33,999 bases of DNA from Desulfuromonas sp964536375 (GCA_964536375.1 CAZHXF010000031.1:1-33999); one strand, 5' to 3'. Shown: positions 16,483 to 25,493, counted from the first letter of the stretch. The notes: a model not told the origin generated them from the letters alone. A program made the numbers and translations.

Positions 16483-17685
16483 TCAGATATCCTCACTGGT
16501 CAAAGGCTGGTCAATAGCCGGTATGGCACGTTGTTGCAACCAGCGCGCTATGCCATAAATAACCACACCACCCACTGCTGCCAAGAGCGGCCCGACCAAT
16601 AGAGAGCCCAAAAACCACTCCCAAACCCGATCAAGACACTGAACACCCAAAGTTTCAAAACTGATATCAGTCAACCACTGGCCGTGGCGTAAATAATAAC
16701 CAACTTCTATACACAGAGCAGGCACCAATGGTGGCATACACAGATTACCAGCAGCCACAGCTAAATAGCGATTGATCCCTAAGAAACCGGCAACAAATAA
16801 AGTTACTACAGTATGACAAGCGATGAGCGGCAAGGCACCCAACAGCACCCCAACAGCCATCGTCACCCCCAGCTTCACCGGTGAAATATCCTGCACCAAT
16901 AAACGGTGCAACGACTGTATTGGTCGCCGCCAGCTAAAAGGTGGCTGTTCACTGCGAACCAGACGCTGATGGGGCCATGGTGCAATGGAGCGCAAACACA
17001 GGCGGGTGTTTAACCACGCTAGATACAAATTATCGCGTACTTTTTTGAAATGTGATACCCGTTCAGCGGGTGGTGCGTAATATACCTGTATCGCTATATC
17101 CCGTAAAGGAACTCCGGCCCAACAACCCTTAACCAGCACCTCAACTTCGAAAGAGTAGCGGCTATCGGTGAAACTGAGCTGCTGCAACACCTGTAGCGGA
17201 TAGGCGCGGAAGCCGCTCTGCACATCTTCCAGTTTGCAGCCAGTCTCAACGCGTAGCCAGAAGTTAGAGAATTGCCGCCCGAAACGGGAGCTGTTAGGGA
17301 CATTGGCAACAGCAAAATCGCGCCAGCCGACATAGATAACCATAGGCGTATTGCTGATAGCCTGAAAAAACAACGGCAAATCCTCGGGCAGGTGTTGCCC
17401 ATCGGCATCGATGGTAACTATGTGGCTGCAACCAAGTTTACCAGCTTGCGCAGCTGCACTTAATATTGCGGCACCCTTACCTCGGTTGCTTTGATGGCGA
17501 ATGACAGTCAGCGGCAAATCTGTCAGGGTGTCCGCCCCGCCATCACTACTTCCATCATCAACCACAACTACATGGGGGTGTTGCCGCAAACAACGTTGCG
17601 CCACATCACGCACAGTGGCACCATGGTTATACAGCGGGATAACCACCATTATTTGCGCTATAGCAGCAACCGCGTCAGGCTTCAT
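16483..17685 (-). CDS. Family 2 glycosyltransferase with C-terminal DUF2062
   Basis: Protein of 400 residues in two parts. Residues about 10-230 are a GT2 domain (MVVIPLYNHGATVRDVAQRC, VVVVDDGSSDGGADT, HIVTIDADGQHLPED, GFRAYPLQVL), with the DDGS and DADG metal and nucleotide sites intact. Residues about 265-390 form a membrane-spanning DUF2062 segment (LGVTMAVGVLLGALPLIACH). It likely transfers a sugar or phosphosugar to a lipid carrier at the inner membrane. The ATG at 17685 is 11 bp inside the upstream radical SAM gene, and it is followed directly by the acyltransferase. Domain content fits the head-group side of an aryl polyene lipid. Confidence 0.87.
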   Translation of the reverse strand: MKPDAVAAIAQIMVVIPLYNHGATVRDVAQRCLRQHPHVVVVDDGSSDGGADTLTDLPLTVIRHQSNRGKGAAILSAAAQAGKLGCSHIVTIDADGQHLPEDLPLFFQAISNTPMVIYVGWRDFAVANVPNSSRFGRQFSNFWLRVETGCKLEDVQSGFRAYPLQVLQQLSFTDSRYSFEVEVLVKGCWAGVPLRDIAIQVYYAPPAERVSHFKKVRDNLYLAWLNTRLCLRSIAPWPHQRLVRSEQPPFSWRRPIQSLHRLLVQDISPVKLGVTMAVGVLLGALPLIACHTVVTLFVAGFLGINRYLAVAAGNLCMPPLVPALCIEVGYYLRHGQWLTDISFETLGVQCLDRVWEWFLGSLLVGPLLAAVGGVVIYGIARWLQQRAIPAIDQPLTSEDI

Positions 17686-19135
17686 CTATCGGCTCGTCAG
17701 CAATGCGCTTGCCACGCTTAATAAAAGAGAGAAATCCCGATAAGTTAGTAATAAAGCGGTACCAACTGTGCGGTGACTTCCACAACATGGTCACGTAACC
17801 CCACAGCACCGCTGGACGATGAAAATGACTGCGATAGAAATCACTGAACAGCGTCTCTAGCCGTTCTTCGGTCATGCCGTTAGTAACAAACTGAAAGCCC
17901 ATACAATCCATTTTGGCCCAGTCTTCATCAAAGGTGCCAAGTTGGTGAATATTCTCATACAGTGGAGAACCGGGAAACGGGGTAAATTTTGCCACATTCA
18001 GATCATCAATGGGCAGATTGAAAACATAATCCATGCTGCGGCGCACACTCTGCTCAGTTTCCCCGGGCAACCCCACCATTAGCAAGCCTTTAACGCGAAT
18101 ACCATGCTTTTTTATCATCTTTATGGTATCGGACAGCATGTGTAAATCTGGATTCTGGCGGTGTTGCGCCAGCAAATCGGGATCACCGGTCTCAATCCCT
18201 AAACTCACCATCCAACAACCAGCTTTTTTCATCTGCGCTATAAGCTCATCATCAACATGCTCAGCCCGAATAGCACAATTAAACGTCATTCCTAACGGCT
18301 TCTCAATCATCATCCGGGTAAAATCAAGCACGCGCTGACGATGGTAAGTAAACTGGTCATCGTAAAAATTAATATGTTTAATGGAATACTTGTCGCGCAG
18401 ATATAGCATATGAGCATAAAGATACTCAGCTGAATTAAAACGAAATGTGCGCTGGAACACCGAGCGATCACAATAACTGCACGCATAGGGGCAACCACGG
18501 CTGGATATACAGCTGGTATTAGGAGCTTTAGGATAGTTGAAAATTGGCAACTGATAGGCTTGCGGAAATCCGCTGAGCTTGTCGTATGCGGGGAAAGGCA
18601 AGCTATCCAGATCTAATCCCGGTTTGCGGTAACCAGGGAAAGTTACCCCACCATCAGACAGGCGACTGACCACCCCGTCTACAGCGTGCCACTGGTCTTG
18701 CGCTGTGGTCAACAGCTGGTACATGGTTTCCTCACCCTCACCGACAACCAGCGCATCCAGGGGCAGATAATCCCTGAGCAACACCTCTTTTAACGCTGAC
18801 ACGTGAGGACCACCTACCACAACTTGAATATCTGGCTGCAGTGCTTTCACCATTTCGGCAATACGCACCCCATCGAGGAAACTCGAAGTCGTACAACTCA
18901 ACCCCAACCAACTCGGCTGATGCTGACGGACATAATCGCAAATTTGGCAATCGGAATCTGGAAAAGCATAACAATCGATAATATCTACATCTACAGCGCG
19001 CTCTAACAGGTAGGCGGCAATTGCCGCCAAACCCAAGGGTGGCATAATATTGGCCAAGCGCGACACATCATTGCCCGCGCTGGAGCTGGCATAACCGAGG
19101 GGGTGAACCAAGAGAATGCGTTGGCGATCAACCAT
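17675..19135 (-). CDS. B12-binding radical SAM protein 1
   Basis: Protein of 486 residues with an N-terminal cobalamin-binding domain (residues about 5-140, including VVVGGPHVSALKE and VVGEGEETMYQLL) and a radical SAM domain whose cluster motif is RGCPYACSYCDRS (Cys215, Cys219, Cys222). Such enzymes reductively cleave SAM and often methylate or rearrange unactivated carbons. The start is the ATG at 19135, 8 bp inside the upstream gene's end. An earlier start at 19171 would add 12 residues with no family match. It is the most downstream of three consecutive radical SAM genes, with an 11-bp overlap with the GT2 gene. The reaction cannot be read from sequence; cyclisation or C-methylation of the polyene chain are candidates. 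Confidence 0.9.
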   Translation of the reverse strand: MVDRQRILLVHPLGYASSSAGNDVSRLANIMPPLGLAAIAAYLLERAVDVDIIDCYAFPDSDCQICDYVRQHQPSWLGLSCTTSSFLDGVRIAEMVKALQPDIQVVVGGPHVSALKEVLLRDYLPLDALVVGEGEETMYQLLTTAQDQWHAVDGVVSRLSDGGVTFPGYRKPGLDLDSLPFPAYDKLSGFPQAYQLPIFNYPKAPNTSCISSRGCPYACSYCDRSVFQRTFRFNSAEYLYAHMLYLRDKYSIKHINFYDDQFTYHRQRVLDFTRMMIEKPLGMTFNCAIRAEHVDDELIAQMKKAGCWMVSLGIETGDPDLLAQHRQNPDLHMLSDTIKMIKKHGIRVKGLLMVGLPGETEQSVRRSMDYVFNLPIDDLNVAKFTPFPGSPLYENIHQLGTFDEDWAKMDCMGFQFVTNGMTEERLETLFSDFYRSHFHRPAVLWGYVTMLWKSPHSWYRFITNLSGFLSFIKRGKRIADEPIDEA

Positions 19136-20507
19136 TTTTTCGTGCCCTTCTACGTTTACTTGCGTTACCAAAATTGACCATCTGGTCCCATAAAATCCCC
19201 TTGAAACCGAAATTATTCATCATGGTCATCTGTTCTTGACCAGCAGATGGAGGGAAAATACGATCTCGGCGCCCGTCAAAAGCATTGAGTATTTCTTGAT
19301 TCATCCACTCCTGATCAATATTGGGCGACAGATAATAGACCGGTTTCAGCAGATCCACATCGGCAGCGACAACACCATCAGCAACAGCCCGTTGTAACAA
19401 ACTCGACTTGGGTAAAATACGGATACCGGAGAAAGCAAAGACGACGGTGTTATTCAGCGTAGCGATATTTTCCAGCCCTTCACGTATGGTGTCAGGCGTC
19501 TCTTCAGGTCCACCAAACATGATGAAATGGGCACAGGGGATCTGCGCGGCAACCGCCAGATTATGACAACGCTGCACCTCGGCAAAGGTAAAACCTTTAT
19601 TCAACCCCGCCAAGGTACGATCACAACCGGCATCTGTCCCCATCTCCATAGCATAGAGGCCGGAACGTTTGAGCAGAGCCAAATTCTCAGCAGTCAATCC
19701 CTGAGGACGGAAAAAAGCGCACCAGCGTACCGATACTTCGCGACGCACCATCTCCTCAACCAACTGGAGGTGATGACCGCTGCTGTCATTAAAGATTGAA
19801 TCGGTAAAAAACAGGTGATTGGTCGCGTAATCACGCTGCATCCGTTCGATGTCGTCTACCACCTCACCCACCTCACGCGGCCGAAAACTATGCCCCTCCA
19901 ACCCCGGATAAGTACAGTAAACACAATGATAAGGGCAGCCGCGCTTGGTTTGCAGATTGACCATACCGCTATGCTGTTGATAGTAATCAACATACTCCGG
20001 CACCAGTAATGGACCCGGCATTTGCCTGCCAATTAGTGGTTCCGGGCTGGAATGGAAGCGCTCAAGTTGTTCACCTCGTTCTAAGGCGACAACCAACGGG
20101 CCAATAACCAACTCACCTTCACCGATAACACCATAATCCGCTTGCAGATATTCCAATATAGCCTGTGGCATAATTGAGAACGCCGGACCACCGATAATTA
20201 CCGGGCAAGCAACACTCTGTTTGATGGTCGCAACCATCTTTTTAGCGTCAGCTAAGTACCAATTATCATCGGAGCTAAATGAATCGACATTATCAATATT
20301 GCGCAGCGACAACGCCACTACGTCCGGCGCAAACTGGTACAATTCAGCACACAATTTACTATAAGACTGCCCGCACACCAGAAAATCGAACTGGTACACC
20401 TGGTGCCCTTGTCGTTCAAGCACTCCGGCAATAATTGCCATCCCCAGCGGATAGACAGGATATGGCTCATCGGCAATATTACTTGACAGCAAAAATACGC
20501 GACTCAT
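19128..20507 (-). CDS. B12-binding radical SAM protein 2
   Basis: Protein of 459 residues. The cobalamin-binding domain (about 1-145) has PVIIGGPAFSIMPQAIL and YGVIGEGELVIGPLV. The radical SAM motif is TKRGCPYHCVYCTYPGLEG (Cys191, Cys195, Cys198), followed by GHSFRPREVGEVVDDIE and the glycine-rich GTDAGCD region of the barrel. It differs from proteins 1 and 3 throughout, so three distinct reactions or a divided pathway are likely. Translation is coupled on both sides: TAATG overlap of 1 bp with gene 3 and 8 bp with gene 1. Confidence 0.9.
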   Translation of the reverse strand: MSRVFLLSSNIADEPYPVYPLGMAIIAGVLERQGHQVYQFDFLVCGQSYSKLCAELYQFAPDVVALSLRNIDNVDSFSSDDNWYLADAKKMVATIKQSVACPVIIGGPAFSIMPQAILEYLQADYGVIGEGELVIGPLVVALERGEQLERFHSSPEPLIGRQMPGPLLVPEYVDYYQQHSGMVNLQTKRGCPYHCVYCTYPGLEGHSFRPREVGEVVDDIERMQRDYATNHLFFTDSIFNDSSGHHLQLVEEMVRREVSVRWCAFFRPQGLTAENLALLKRSGLYAMEMGTDAGCDRTLAGLNKGFTFAEVQRCHNLAVAAQIPCAHFIMFGGPEETPDTIREGLENIATLNNTVVFAFSGIRILPKSSLLQRAVADGVVAADVDLLKPVYYLSPNIDQEWMNQEILNAFDGRRDRIFPPSAGQEQMTMMNNFGFKGILWDQMVNFGNASKRRRARKNG

Positions 20508-21775
20508 TAAACTGCTCCGTCGACCTTTTTATTAAATATGCGATGACGTTTAGTATCATATTTGCGATATGTGCCATCTTCAATCTCGCGAGTAATAACC
20601 TGTTTGAACAATTTACTCATTTTCAACTGATAGCCACCGTCTGCGTTAAAAGTATCCCAAGCATAGTAAAACATTTTCTGGAGTTCATCAGGCGTCATCT
20701 GCTTGGGCTGAAACACCACCTTGTCGGCAGTGTAATCGCCCCAGTTGTTGGACAGTATCCGCCCCTCTTTCTCCATCTGCGCCCGCAGTGGTGATTTCAA
20801 AAACGGCGTCATTATAGTGAATTCAGCGACATCAAGATCAACTTCCAACAAAAAATCTACCAAGGCGCGAATATCATCGGCGCTTTGATCATCGGTTCCG
20901 AGCAGGATTGTCCCTTCAACTCCAATGCCATGTTCCTTCAGGCGCTTAATCCTGTCACGAATTATATCCGAGGTATTGAACACCGCCTGATAAACATACC
21001 AAGCGCCAGCGTCAGCGGCGGCTTGCAGTACATCAGGATCATCAAGCAGTGGATGGGATACCCATTTCTTTTTCAGCGGTTTCATGGCGGCAAACAATTC
21101 CAACAGCCACTGTTTATCCTGCGCCATCGAGTTGTCGACAATAAACAGCCGATTATTAGGGATTGCCTCCATCTCGGCTATGACTTTATCGATAGGTCGG
21201 GGGCGAAACTTGTGCCCTCCAAGATAACCGGTACAGCACGGATAACAGTTGAATTTGCAGCCGCGGGAGGTGTGCACCAGATCCAGCATCTGCACACCAC
21301 GATAGTTGTACAACTCGCGATCGAGGATATCCCGCCGCGCAGTTCCGACCAACTCAATATCCGGGTGCTGGTGCATATAGTTATAAACTTTTTTCAACTG
21401 CCCTTTTTCAAAGTCATCAATAACCGCCTGCATCCGCCCTTCGGCTTCGCCCAGAAAAACACAGTCGGCGTGTTGCTGCACTTCATCAGCATGCAGCATG
21501 GTGGCAATACCACCAAACATAACTTTGACACCACGAGCACGATATTCCTGAGCAATGGCAAAAGCGCGCGGCAGCTGGCAGGTTAACATCACCGACAACG
21601 CTACCAGATCGGCACTATCATTAAAATCGAGAGTCTGCACATTTTCATCAACAAAATCGACTTCCACCTCTGGCGGCAAGGCTGCCGCAAATACCACAGG
21701 ACCATGGGGAGGCAGGTGAAATTCAGTCTGGCGTTCTAATTTTGCCCAGCGCGGATAAACAAGTTTCATTTTCAT
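20507..21775 (-). CDS. B12-binding radical SAM protein 3
   Basis: Protein of 422 residues, the first of the trio to be transcribed. The N-terminal domain has VMFGGIATMLHADEVQQHAD followed by CVFLGEAEGRM, the cobalamin-domain pattern GGxxxT..HADxVxxGEAE. The cluster motif is TSRGCKFNCYPCCTGYLGG (Cys173, Cys177, Cys180, with an extra Cys181 next to it). GHKFRPRPIDKVIAEME, typical of this subfamily, follows. The ATG at 21775 is preceded by AGGAG nine bases upstream. Substrate is unknown; its place next to ketosynthase and glycosyl/acyltransferase genes points to a lipid or polyketide chain. Confidence 0.9.
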   Translation of the reverse strand: MKMKLVYPRWAKLERQTEFHLPPHGPVVFAAALPPEVEVDFVDENVQTLDFNDSADLVALSVMLTCQLPRAFAIAQEYRARGVKVMFGGIATMLHADEVQQHADCVFLGEAEGRMQAVIDDFEKGQLKKVYNYMHQHPDIELVGTARRDILDRELYNYRGVQMLDLVHTSRGCKFNCYPCCTGYLGGHKFRPRPIDKVIAEMEAIPNNRLFIVDNSMAQDKQWLLELFAAMKPLKKKWVSHPLLDDPDVLQAAADAGAWYVYQAVFNTSDIIRDRIKRLKEHGIGVEGTILLGTDDQSADDIRALVDFLLEVDLDVAEFTIMTPFLKSPLRAQMEKEGRILSNNWGDYTADKVVFQPKQMTPDELQKMFYYAWDTFNADGGYQLKMSKLFKQVITREIEDGTYRKYDTKRHRIFNKKVDGAV

Positions 21776-21795
21776 CGGTGGGATCTCCTTATGAT

Positions 21796-22536
21796 TTATT
21801 CAGCGCTGTTTTCTGATTGCGCTAAGTGTTTGATTAAATCTTGTACGCTTAAGAGCCTAGTGCCATTACAGGACAACAGTCCCTGTTCATCAACAGCTAA
21901 ACGTAATGGTGACAATTGGGTTGTGTGCGCTACAGTATCAGTCTGTAACACCATGAACAGTGCCCCCGGAGCCTGCAGTGCCCCCTGGTCACCCAAGTCA
22001 CTGTAGCCGAAGATAACTTTTTCATCCTCGCCCCACGCTATAGACTCCATTGCCGTGTGAATCACGGCAAGTGCACGAGTATCCGCACAGTTAAGCGCAT
22101 TATTCAGGACCTGACAATTACCTGTCAAACCGAAACGCAACGCCGCCTCGCCTAAAAAGGTGTTGGGTAGCGTATAGGCAAACAGTTGCGGACTAGCGAA
22201 TACACCCTGACCGTCAAGCACGGTAGTAAAGTAGTCAACATCGGTGCCCAGACAACCGCTTACTGTTTCGGCTAAAACCCCGATATTGCGTTTATCCTGC
22301 CACTGCTCTAAACCAGCATCACGTAGAGCCAAAGCTATACCGGCCAAGCCCATACGAGAGAATGGATCCATACGACCAAAGCTGCGATCGGGTCTGGACA
22401 GCACATCCTTACGTTGAACTGGTGGCAGTTCGCCACGGCGAAACTCACCAAATCTGGTACTATTAGTTGCGTTCAGACCGGAGCCAAGCCCATCTACGCT
22501 CACCCAGCCGAAACCACATATATTACATTTCAGCAT
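21796..22536 (-). CDS. Ketosynthase N-terminal-domain-only protein
   Basis: Protein of 246 residues similar in outline to the first half of a ketosynthase (PF13723-like). It has GRMDPFSRMGLAGIALALRD, RNIGVLAETVSGCLGTDVDY and an ALRFGLTGNCQVLNNALNCA region. The expected nucleophile motif A-C-S/T-S is not there: the corresponding stretch reads NALNCADT. The protein ends before the two histidine motifs would appear, so it is not a catalytic ketosynthase. A 20-bp gap separates it from radical SAM gene 3. It is probably a complete small protein of this subfamily, not a pseudogene, since the frame is clean and the stop is ordinary. Scaffolding or chain-length control is a guess. Confidence 0.78.
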   Translation of the reverse strand: MLKCNICGFGWVSVDGLGSGLNATNSTRFGEFRRGELPPVQRKDVLSRPDRSFGRMDPFSRMGLAGIALALRDAGLEQWQDKRNIGVLAETVSGCLGTDVDYFTTVLDGQGVFASPQLFAYTLPNTFLGEAALRFGLTGNCQVLNNALNCADTRALAVIHTAMESIAWGEDEKVIFGYSDLGDQGALQAPGALFMVLQTDTVAHTTQLSPLRLAVDEQGLLSCNGTRLLSVQDLIKHLAQSENSAE

Positions 22537-22590
22537 AGCACCCAGCCATTTTCACCATTGATTCTTTCGCAAGAAAGCAAAATATCGTCT

Positions 22591-22712
22591 GGCTAAGCAA
22601 AAAACGCCAAACGCAAGGCGTGCCCATGTCAATCAATGAGGAGTACCTAGGTACGCCAAAGCAGTGAGAGCATGTGCAATAACGCCGCAGTTGGTGATTT
22701 TTTTGCGCCGCC
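22591..22712. repeat. Palindromic intergenic repeat, copy A
   Basis: About 122 bp between the ketosynthase stop (22717) and the next gene. The centre is a perfect 12-bp palindrome GTACCTAGGTAC (22643-22654). The outer arms are imperfectly complementary: GCAAAAAA near the left end pairs with TTTTTTTGC near the right end, and arm sequences on both sides hold matching GGCGT-type blocks. A diverged second copy is at 30894-31011. It would form a long hairpin in RNA or a cruciform in DNA. Confidence 0.7.
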
Positions 22713-22716
22713 AGCA

Positions 22717-23859
22717 TTATTGATCACCACGCTGCAATACCAACGCGGCGTTAACCCCACCGAAACCAGAATTAGTTGACAGCAGCATATCTCCCGCGAA
22801 GCTCTGACAGCAATTGCTTACCTGCTGAGCAACCAGCTCTTCGGGGGTATCTAAACCACAGGTTGGCGGCACCACTCCTGCAGCAAGGCTTTTGAGCGCT
22901 AAAATAGCCTCAATACCCCCAGCCGCACCCAGGGTATGACCCAAGGCACCCTTTATCGATGATAACGGTAGTTCCCGGTCACCGAAAATCGCCTTAAATG
23001 CGGTAATTTCCATCATATCGTTATACACAGTTCCAGTACCGTGGGCGCTGATTGCTGCCACGTCATCTGCCCCTATCTGAGCTTGTAACAGTGCTTGCTT
23101 TATGGTCTGAATAAGACCGCAACCGTCACGCGCTGGCGCAGTGATATGGTTAGCGTCATTTGCTGCCCCCCAACCCAGCACTCTGGCGAGTTTTACCCGG
23201 TCGTAGCGTTGCGCGGCTTCTGTACTCATTAACACCAGCGCCGCAGCGCCCTCGCCCAGAGTCAAACCACTGCGCTCGCGATCAAAGGGACGACTCGCCT
23301 CCACCGCTAGAGCCTGCAACGCTGAAAAACCGGAGAACACAAATTCACTGACCAAATCAGCACAACACACCACCACTACCTCAGCACCACCGTGAGCAAT
23401 GAGCGCGGCACCACGGGCAATGGCCAAAGTCGAGGAAGTGCATGCCGCGTTAACGTTAATCCCACAATCTTGCAAATGTAGCTTATGCGCCACCCAACTG
23501 GGCACTGTCCCCAATTGCACCTGCGCTGGCATCTCACCACCGTCCGGGTGTTGACGACAGTGCATTTCCAACAGGTCAATAGCCCCTTTGGTGGTTGCAG
23601 TAATTAAGCGTGCTTGTGGAGGAATATCCGGCAGTTGTTCAAGCAACATATCCAACAGCGGATATAGCCGCGATTGCCCAGCATCAGCCACCAGGTCCGG
23701 CACCGTAGCCGCCAGCTTGGTGATATAATTTTTGGTGTCAAAGCGCTCAACTTCACAAATGGCTGTTTTACCAGCGAGCAGTTGTGACCACACATGATCA
23801 ACCCCTACCCCTAAACCACTGACCAGAGCACAGTCTGTTATATGCACTGCCCGCAACAT
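22717..23859 (-). CDS. Beta-ketoacyl-ACP synthase (active)
   Basis: Ketosynthase of 380 residues with a complete triad: Cys140 in NVNAACTSSTLAIARG, His273 in AISAHGTGTVYND and His308 in SIKGALGHTLGAAGG. The start is the ATG at 23859, overlapping the thioesterase stop by 1 bp (TGATG), with GGGGAAA just upstream. A GTG one codon earlier is less likely. It is somewhat shorter than FabF (about 410) and resembles the ApeO-type enzymes of aryl polyene clusters in setting. It lies beside the thioesterase and dehydratase, suggesting a role in the extension cycle. Confidence 0.92.
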   Translation of the reverse strand: MLRAVHITDCALVSGLGVGVDHVWSQLLAGKTAICEVERFDTKNYITKLAATVPDLVADAGQSRLYPLLDMLLEQLPDIPPQARLITATTKGAIDLLEMHCRQHPDGGEMPAQVQLGTVPSWVAHKLHLQDCGINVNAACTSSTLAIARGAALIAHGGAEVVVVCCADLVSEFVFSGFSALQALAVEASRPFDRERSGLTLGEGAAALVLMSTEAAQRYDRVKLARVLGWGAANDANHITAPARDGCGLIQTIKQALLQAQIGADDVAAISAHGTGTVYNDMMEITAFKAIFGDRELPLSSIKGALGHTLGAAGGIEAILALKSLAAGVVPPTCGLDTPEELVAQQVSNCCQSFAGDMLLSTNSGFGGVNAALVLQRGDQ

Positions 23860-24317
23860 CACAGTTTCCCCTGTTGCCAGCGCTGTAAAAATTGTTGATA
23901 AAACAACGGTGGCACCACCATGACATTGGATTCAACATCTAATAACATTTGCACACTGTAGCCAGTGGTCACTATGTGGTGCTGGTCATTACGCACTATA
24001 AATTCAATATTCACACGTGCCGCCTCATTCCAGTGCCATAGTGCTTCGATAGTAAATTTATCTTCAAAACGGAGCGGTTTATGATAATCGATATACATCT
24101 GCTTAATTGGCGCTATCACCCCTTGGGAGTAAAAATCCATATAGCCCAAACCATATTGCGCACCTAAAGCTACCCGTGCATCTTCGAAATAACTCGGATA
24201 GCGCCCATGCCAAACAATACCGATAGCATCAACCTCTTCAAAGCGTACATGGCGCTGCACAACAATGGACAATGGTGCCGGTGCGTTTTCAATTTTAGGA
24301 AACCAACGTTTTTTCAT
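23859..24317 (-). CDS. Hotdog-fold thioesterase (4HBT-like)
   Basis: Protein of 152 residues of the 4-hydroxybenzoyl-CoA thioesterase type. The signature RFEEVDAIGIVWHGRYPSYF holds the candidate catalytic Asp30 and conserved His37, followed by EDARVALGAQYGL. It should hydrolyse acyl- or aroyl-thioesters and could release the finished chain or edit starter units, as the aryl polyene thioesterase (ApeK) does. The start is the ATG at 24317 (MKKRWF), 7 bp after the dehydratase stop; the frame extends to 24458 but the extra residues overlap that gene and have no family likeness. Confidence 0.87.
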   Translation of the reverse strand: MKKRWFPKIENAPAPLSIVVQRHVRFEEVDAIGIVWHGRYPSYFEDARVALGAQYGLGYMDFYSQGVIAPIKQMYIDYHKPLRFEDKFTIEALWHWNEAARVNIEFIVRNDQHHIVTTGYSVQMLLDVESNVMVVPPLFYQQFLQRWQQGKL

Positions 24318-24324
24318 CCCGCAC

Positions 24325-24756
24325 TTACCCCTTGGTCCCGTTACTGTCAGAAAACAACCAAAAACTGGCGACCAGATCATCAGCGACAAAAAGTTGCGCG
24401 TCAATAATTGCCTTGCCACGGATCTCTTTGCGCTGACATTGTACATCAATGACATCAAGTGGTTTCAGTTGGCGATGAAACTTTGCCCGCTCAACACCAC
24501 TGATTGGTAAACTGATAGCAAAATGTTGTTCAGCAACAAGCTGCGCCATAAAAACCTGCACCACTGCCGGGACAATTGGATGCCCCGGAAAATGTCCAGA
24601 AAAGCCCACAAAGTCAGCCGGCAAACAGTACCGTTGCCGTACTGTAGCTGCGTCACTGTTTAACGCACTAGTTAACTCACCATTTAGCTCACCATTCAAC
24701 TGAATGGCGGCATCACCAACTTGGCAATGCAATAATTCTCGCCGCATCTGACTCAT
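24325..24756 (-). CDS. ApeI-type 3-hydroxyacyl-ACP dehydratase
   Basis: Hotdog protein of 143 residues with the FabA/FabZ-like motif FSGHFPGHPIVPAVVQV (His55 in the first copy of GH), then ISGVERAKFHRQLKPLD. This matches the dehydratase called ApeI in aryl polyene clusters, which works together with a second one (ApeP). It removes water from 3-hydroxyacyl-ACP to create a conjugated double bond. The ATG at 24756 lies in the ATGA overlap with the DUF3261 gene. A longer frame to 24783 is unlikely. Confidence 0.85.
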   Translation of the reverse strand: MSQMRRELLHCQVGDAAIQLNGELNGELTSALNSDAATVRQRYCLPADFVGFSGHFPGHPIVPAVVQVFMAQLVAEQHFAISLPISGVERAKFHRQLKPLDVIDVQCQRKEIRGKAIIDAQLFVADDLVASFWLFSDSNGTKG

Positions 24757-25493
24757 TGCAACTCTCTTATCTCTTGAATCCACAGCGTCAACCGAAAACC
24801 ACTGTTATCATCGAGAACGATTCCAGTTGGTGCCCATAACCCAGTTTGCTCCGTTGCTTCATTGGTCCCGGTTGAACCTGTAGAGGAAACAGCAAAGTCC
24901 TTATATTGATAATAGTGTACCTGCCACTGTTCATGGTTTGTGTGCACCACTTTGGTATTTAAGCGCGCCGGCACCCCGATAAAGTTAAAGCTAACTCCAG
25001 AGTCTGGATGAAGCAGCGCGTATCCTGTATCGGTGCGTTGAAGCTGATCAACTGCCTGCGGATATGGTGCTAAAAAAACATGTTGCACACTCTGGGCGAC
25101 CATCTGCGGCAACTGCCGGTGTTCTTCAAGAAGCGGCAGCAGATAGTTCAGCTGATAACCATCACTGGTAACCGCTATATCAAACAGCTTAACTCCCATG
25201 CTATCCATGGCGACCAGCCGGGCTGTATTTTTTGTCGTATCCAGCTTAACCACCCCCTCAAGGGGTATTTTTCGAGTAAGCACCTCGAGTAAACCACTGT
25301 GGCGGCACAGATAACGATACCCAACCATAAGCCAACAATTATCCAGTAACTGTTGGGCACTCAATTCCGGCATAATCTGCGGTTTATGTTGGACAAATGG
25401 AACTGACGGCGCACAAGACACCAACAGCAGACAAAATAGCGCTGAGAATAAAAATTTTCCGCGCTGTTTAATATCGATAATTAACACCCTCAT
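24753..25493 (-). CDS. DUF3261-like lipoprotein
   Basis: Protein of 246 residues with a clear lipoprotein signal. After a basic start (IKQRGKFLF) comes the hydrophobic core SALFCLLLVSCAPS with lipobox LVSC and Cys27 as the likely lipidated residue. The rest is a soluble domain resembling DUF3261 proteins of aryl polyene clusters, where it works with LolA-like and MMPL partners. Presumed location is the outer membrane or the periplasmic face. It overlaps the MMPL gene by 4 bp (ATGA). Confidence 0.8.
   Translation of the reverse strand: MRVLIIDIKQRGKFLFSALFCLLLVSCAPSVPFVQHKPQIMPELSAQQLLDNCWLMVGYRYLCRHSGLLEVLTRKIPLEGVVKLDTTKNTARLVAMDSMGVKLFDIAVTSDGYQLNYLLPLLEEHRQLPQMVAQSVQHVFLAPYPQAVDQLQRTDTGYALLHPDSGVSFNFIGVPARLNTKVVHTNHEQWQVHYYQYKDFAVSSTGSTGTNEATEQTGLWAPTGIVLDDNSGFRLTLWIQEIRELQ

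Noticed and set aside
20885..21586. A 233-codon open frame on the plus strand inside radical SAM gene 3
   Set aside because: It lies wholly antisense to a well-supported gene with intact motifs, has no recognisable family features, and the other plus-strand frames in the cluster behave the same way. It is a shadow of the coding bias.
22643..22654. The 12-bp palindrome GTACCTAGGTAC as an isolated operator
   Set aside because: It is the centre of a longer palindromic repeat with a second copy 8 kb away, so a repeat element explains it better than a lone regulator site.
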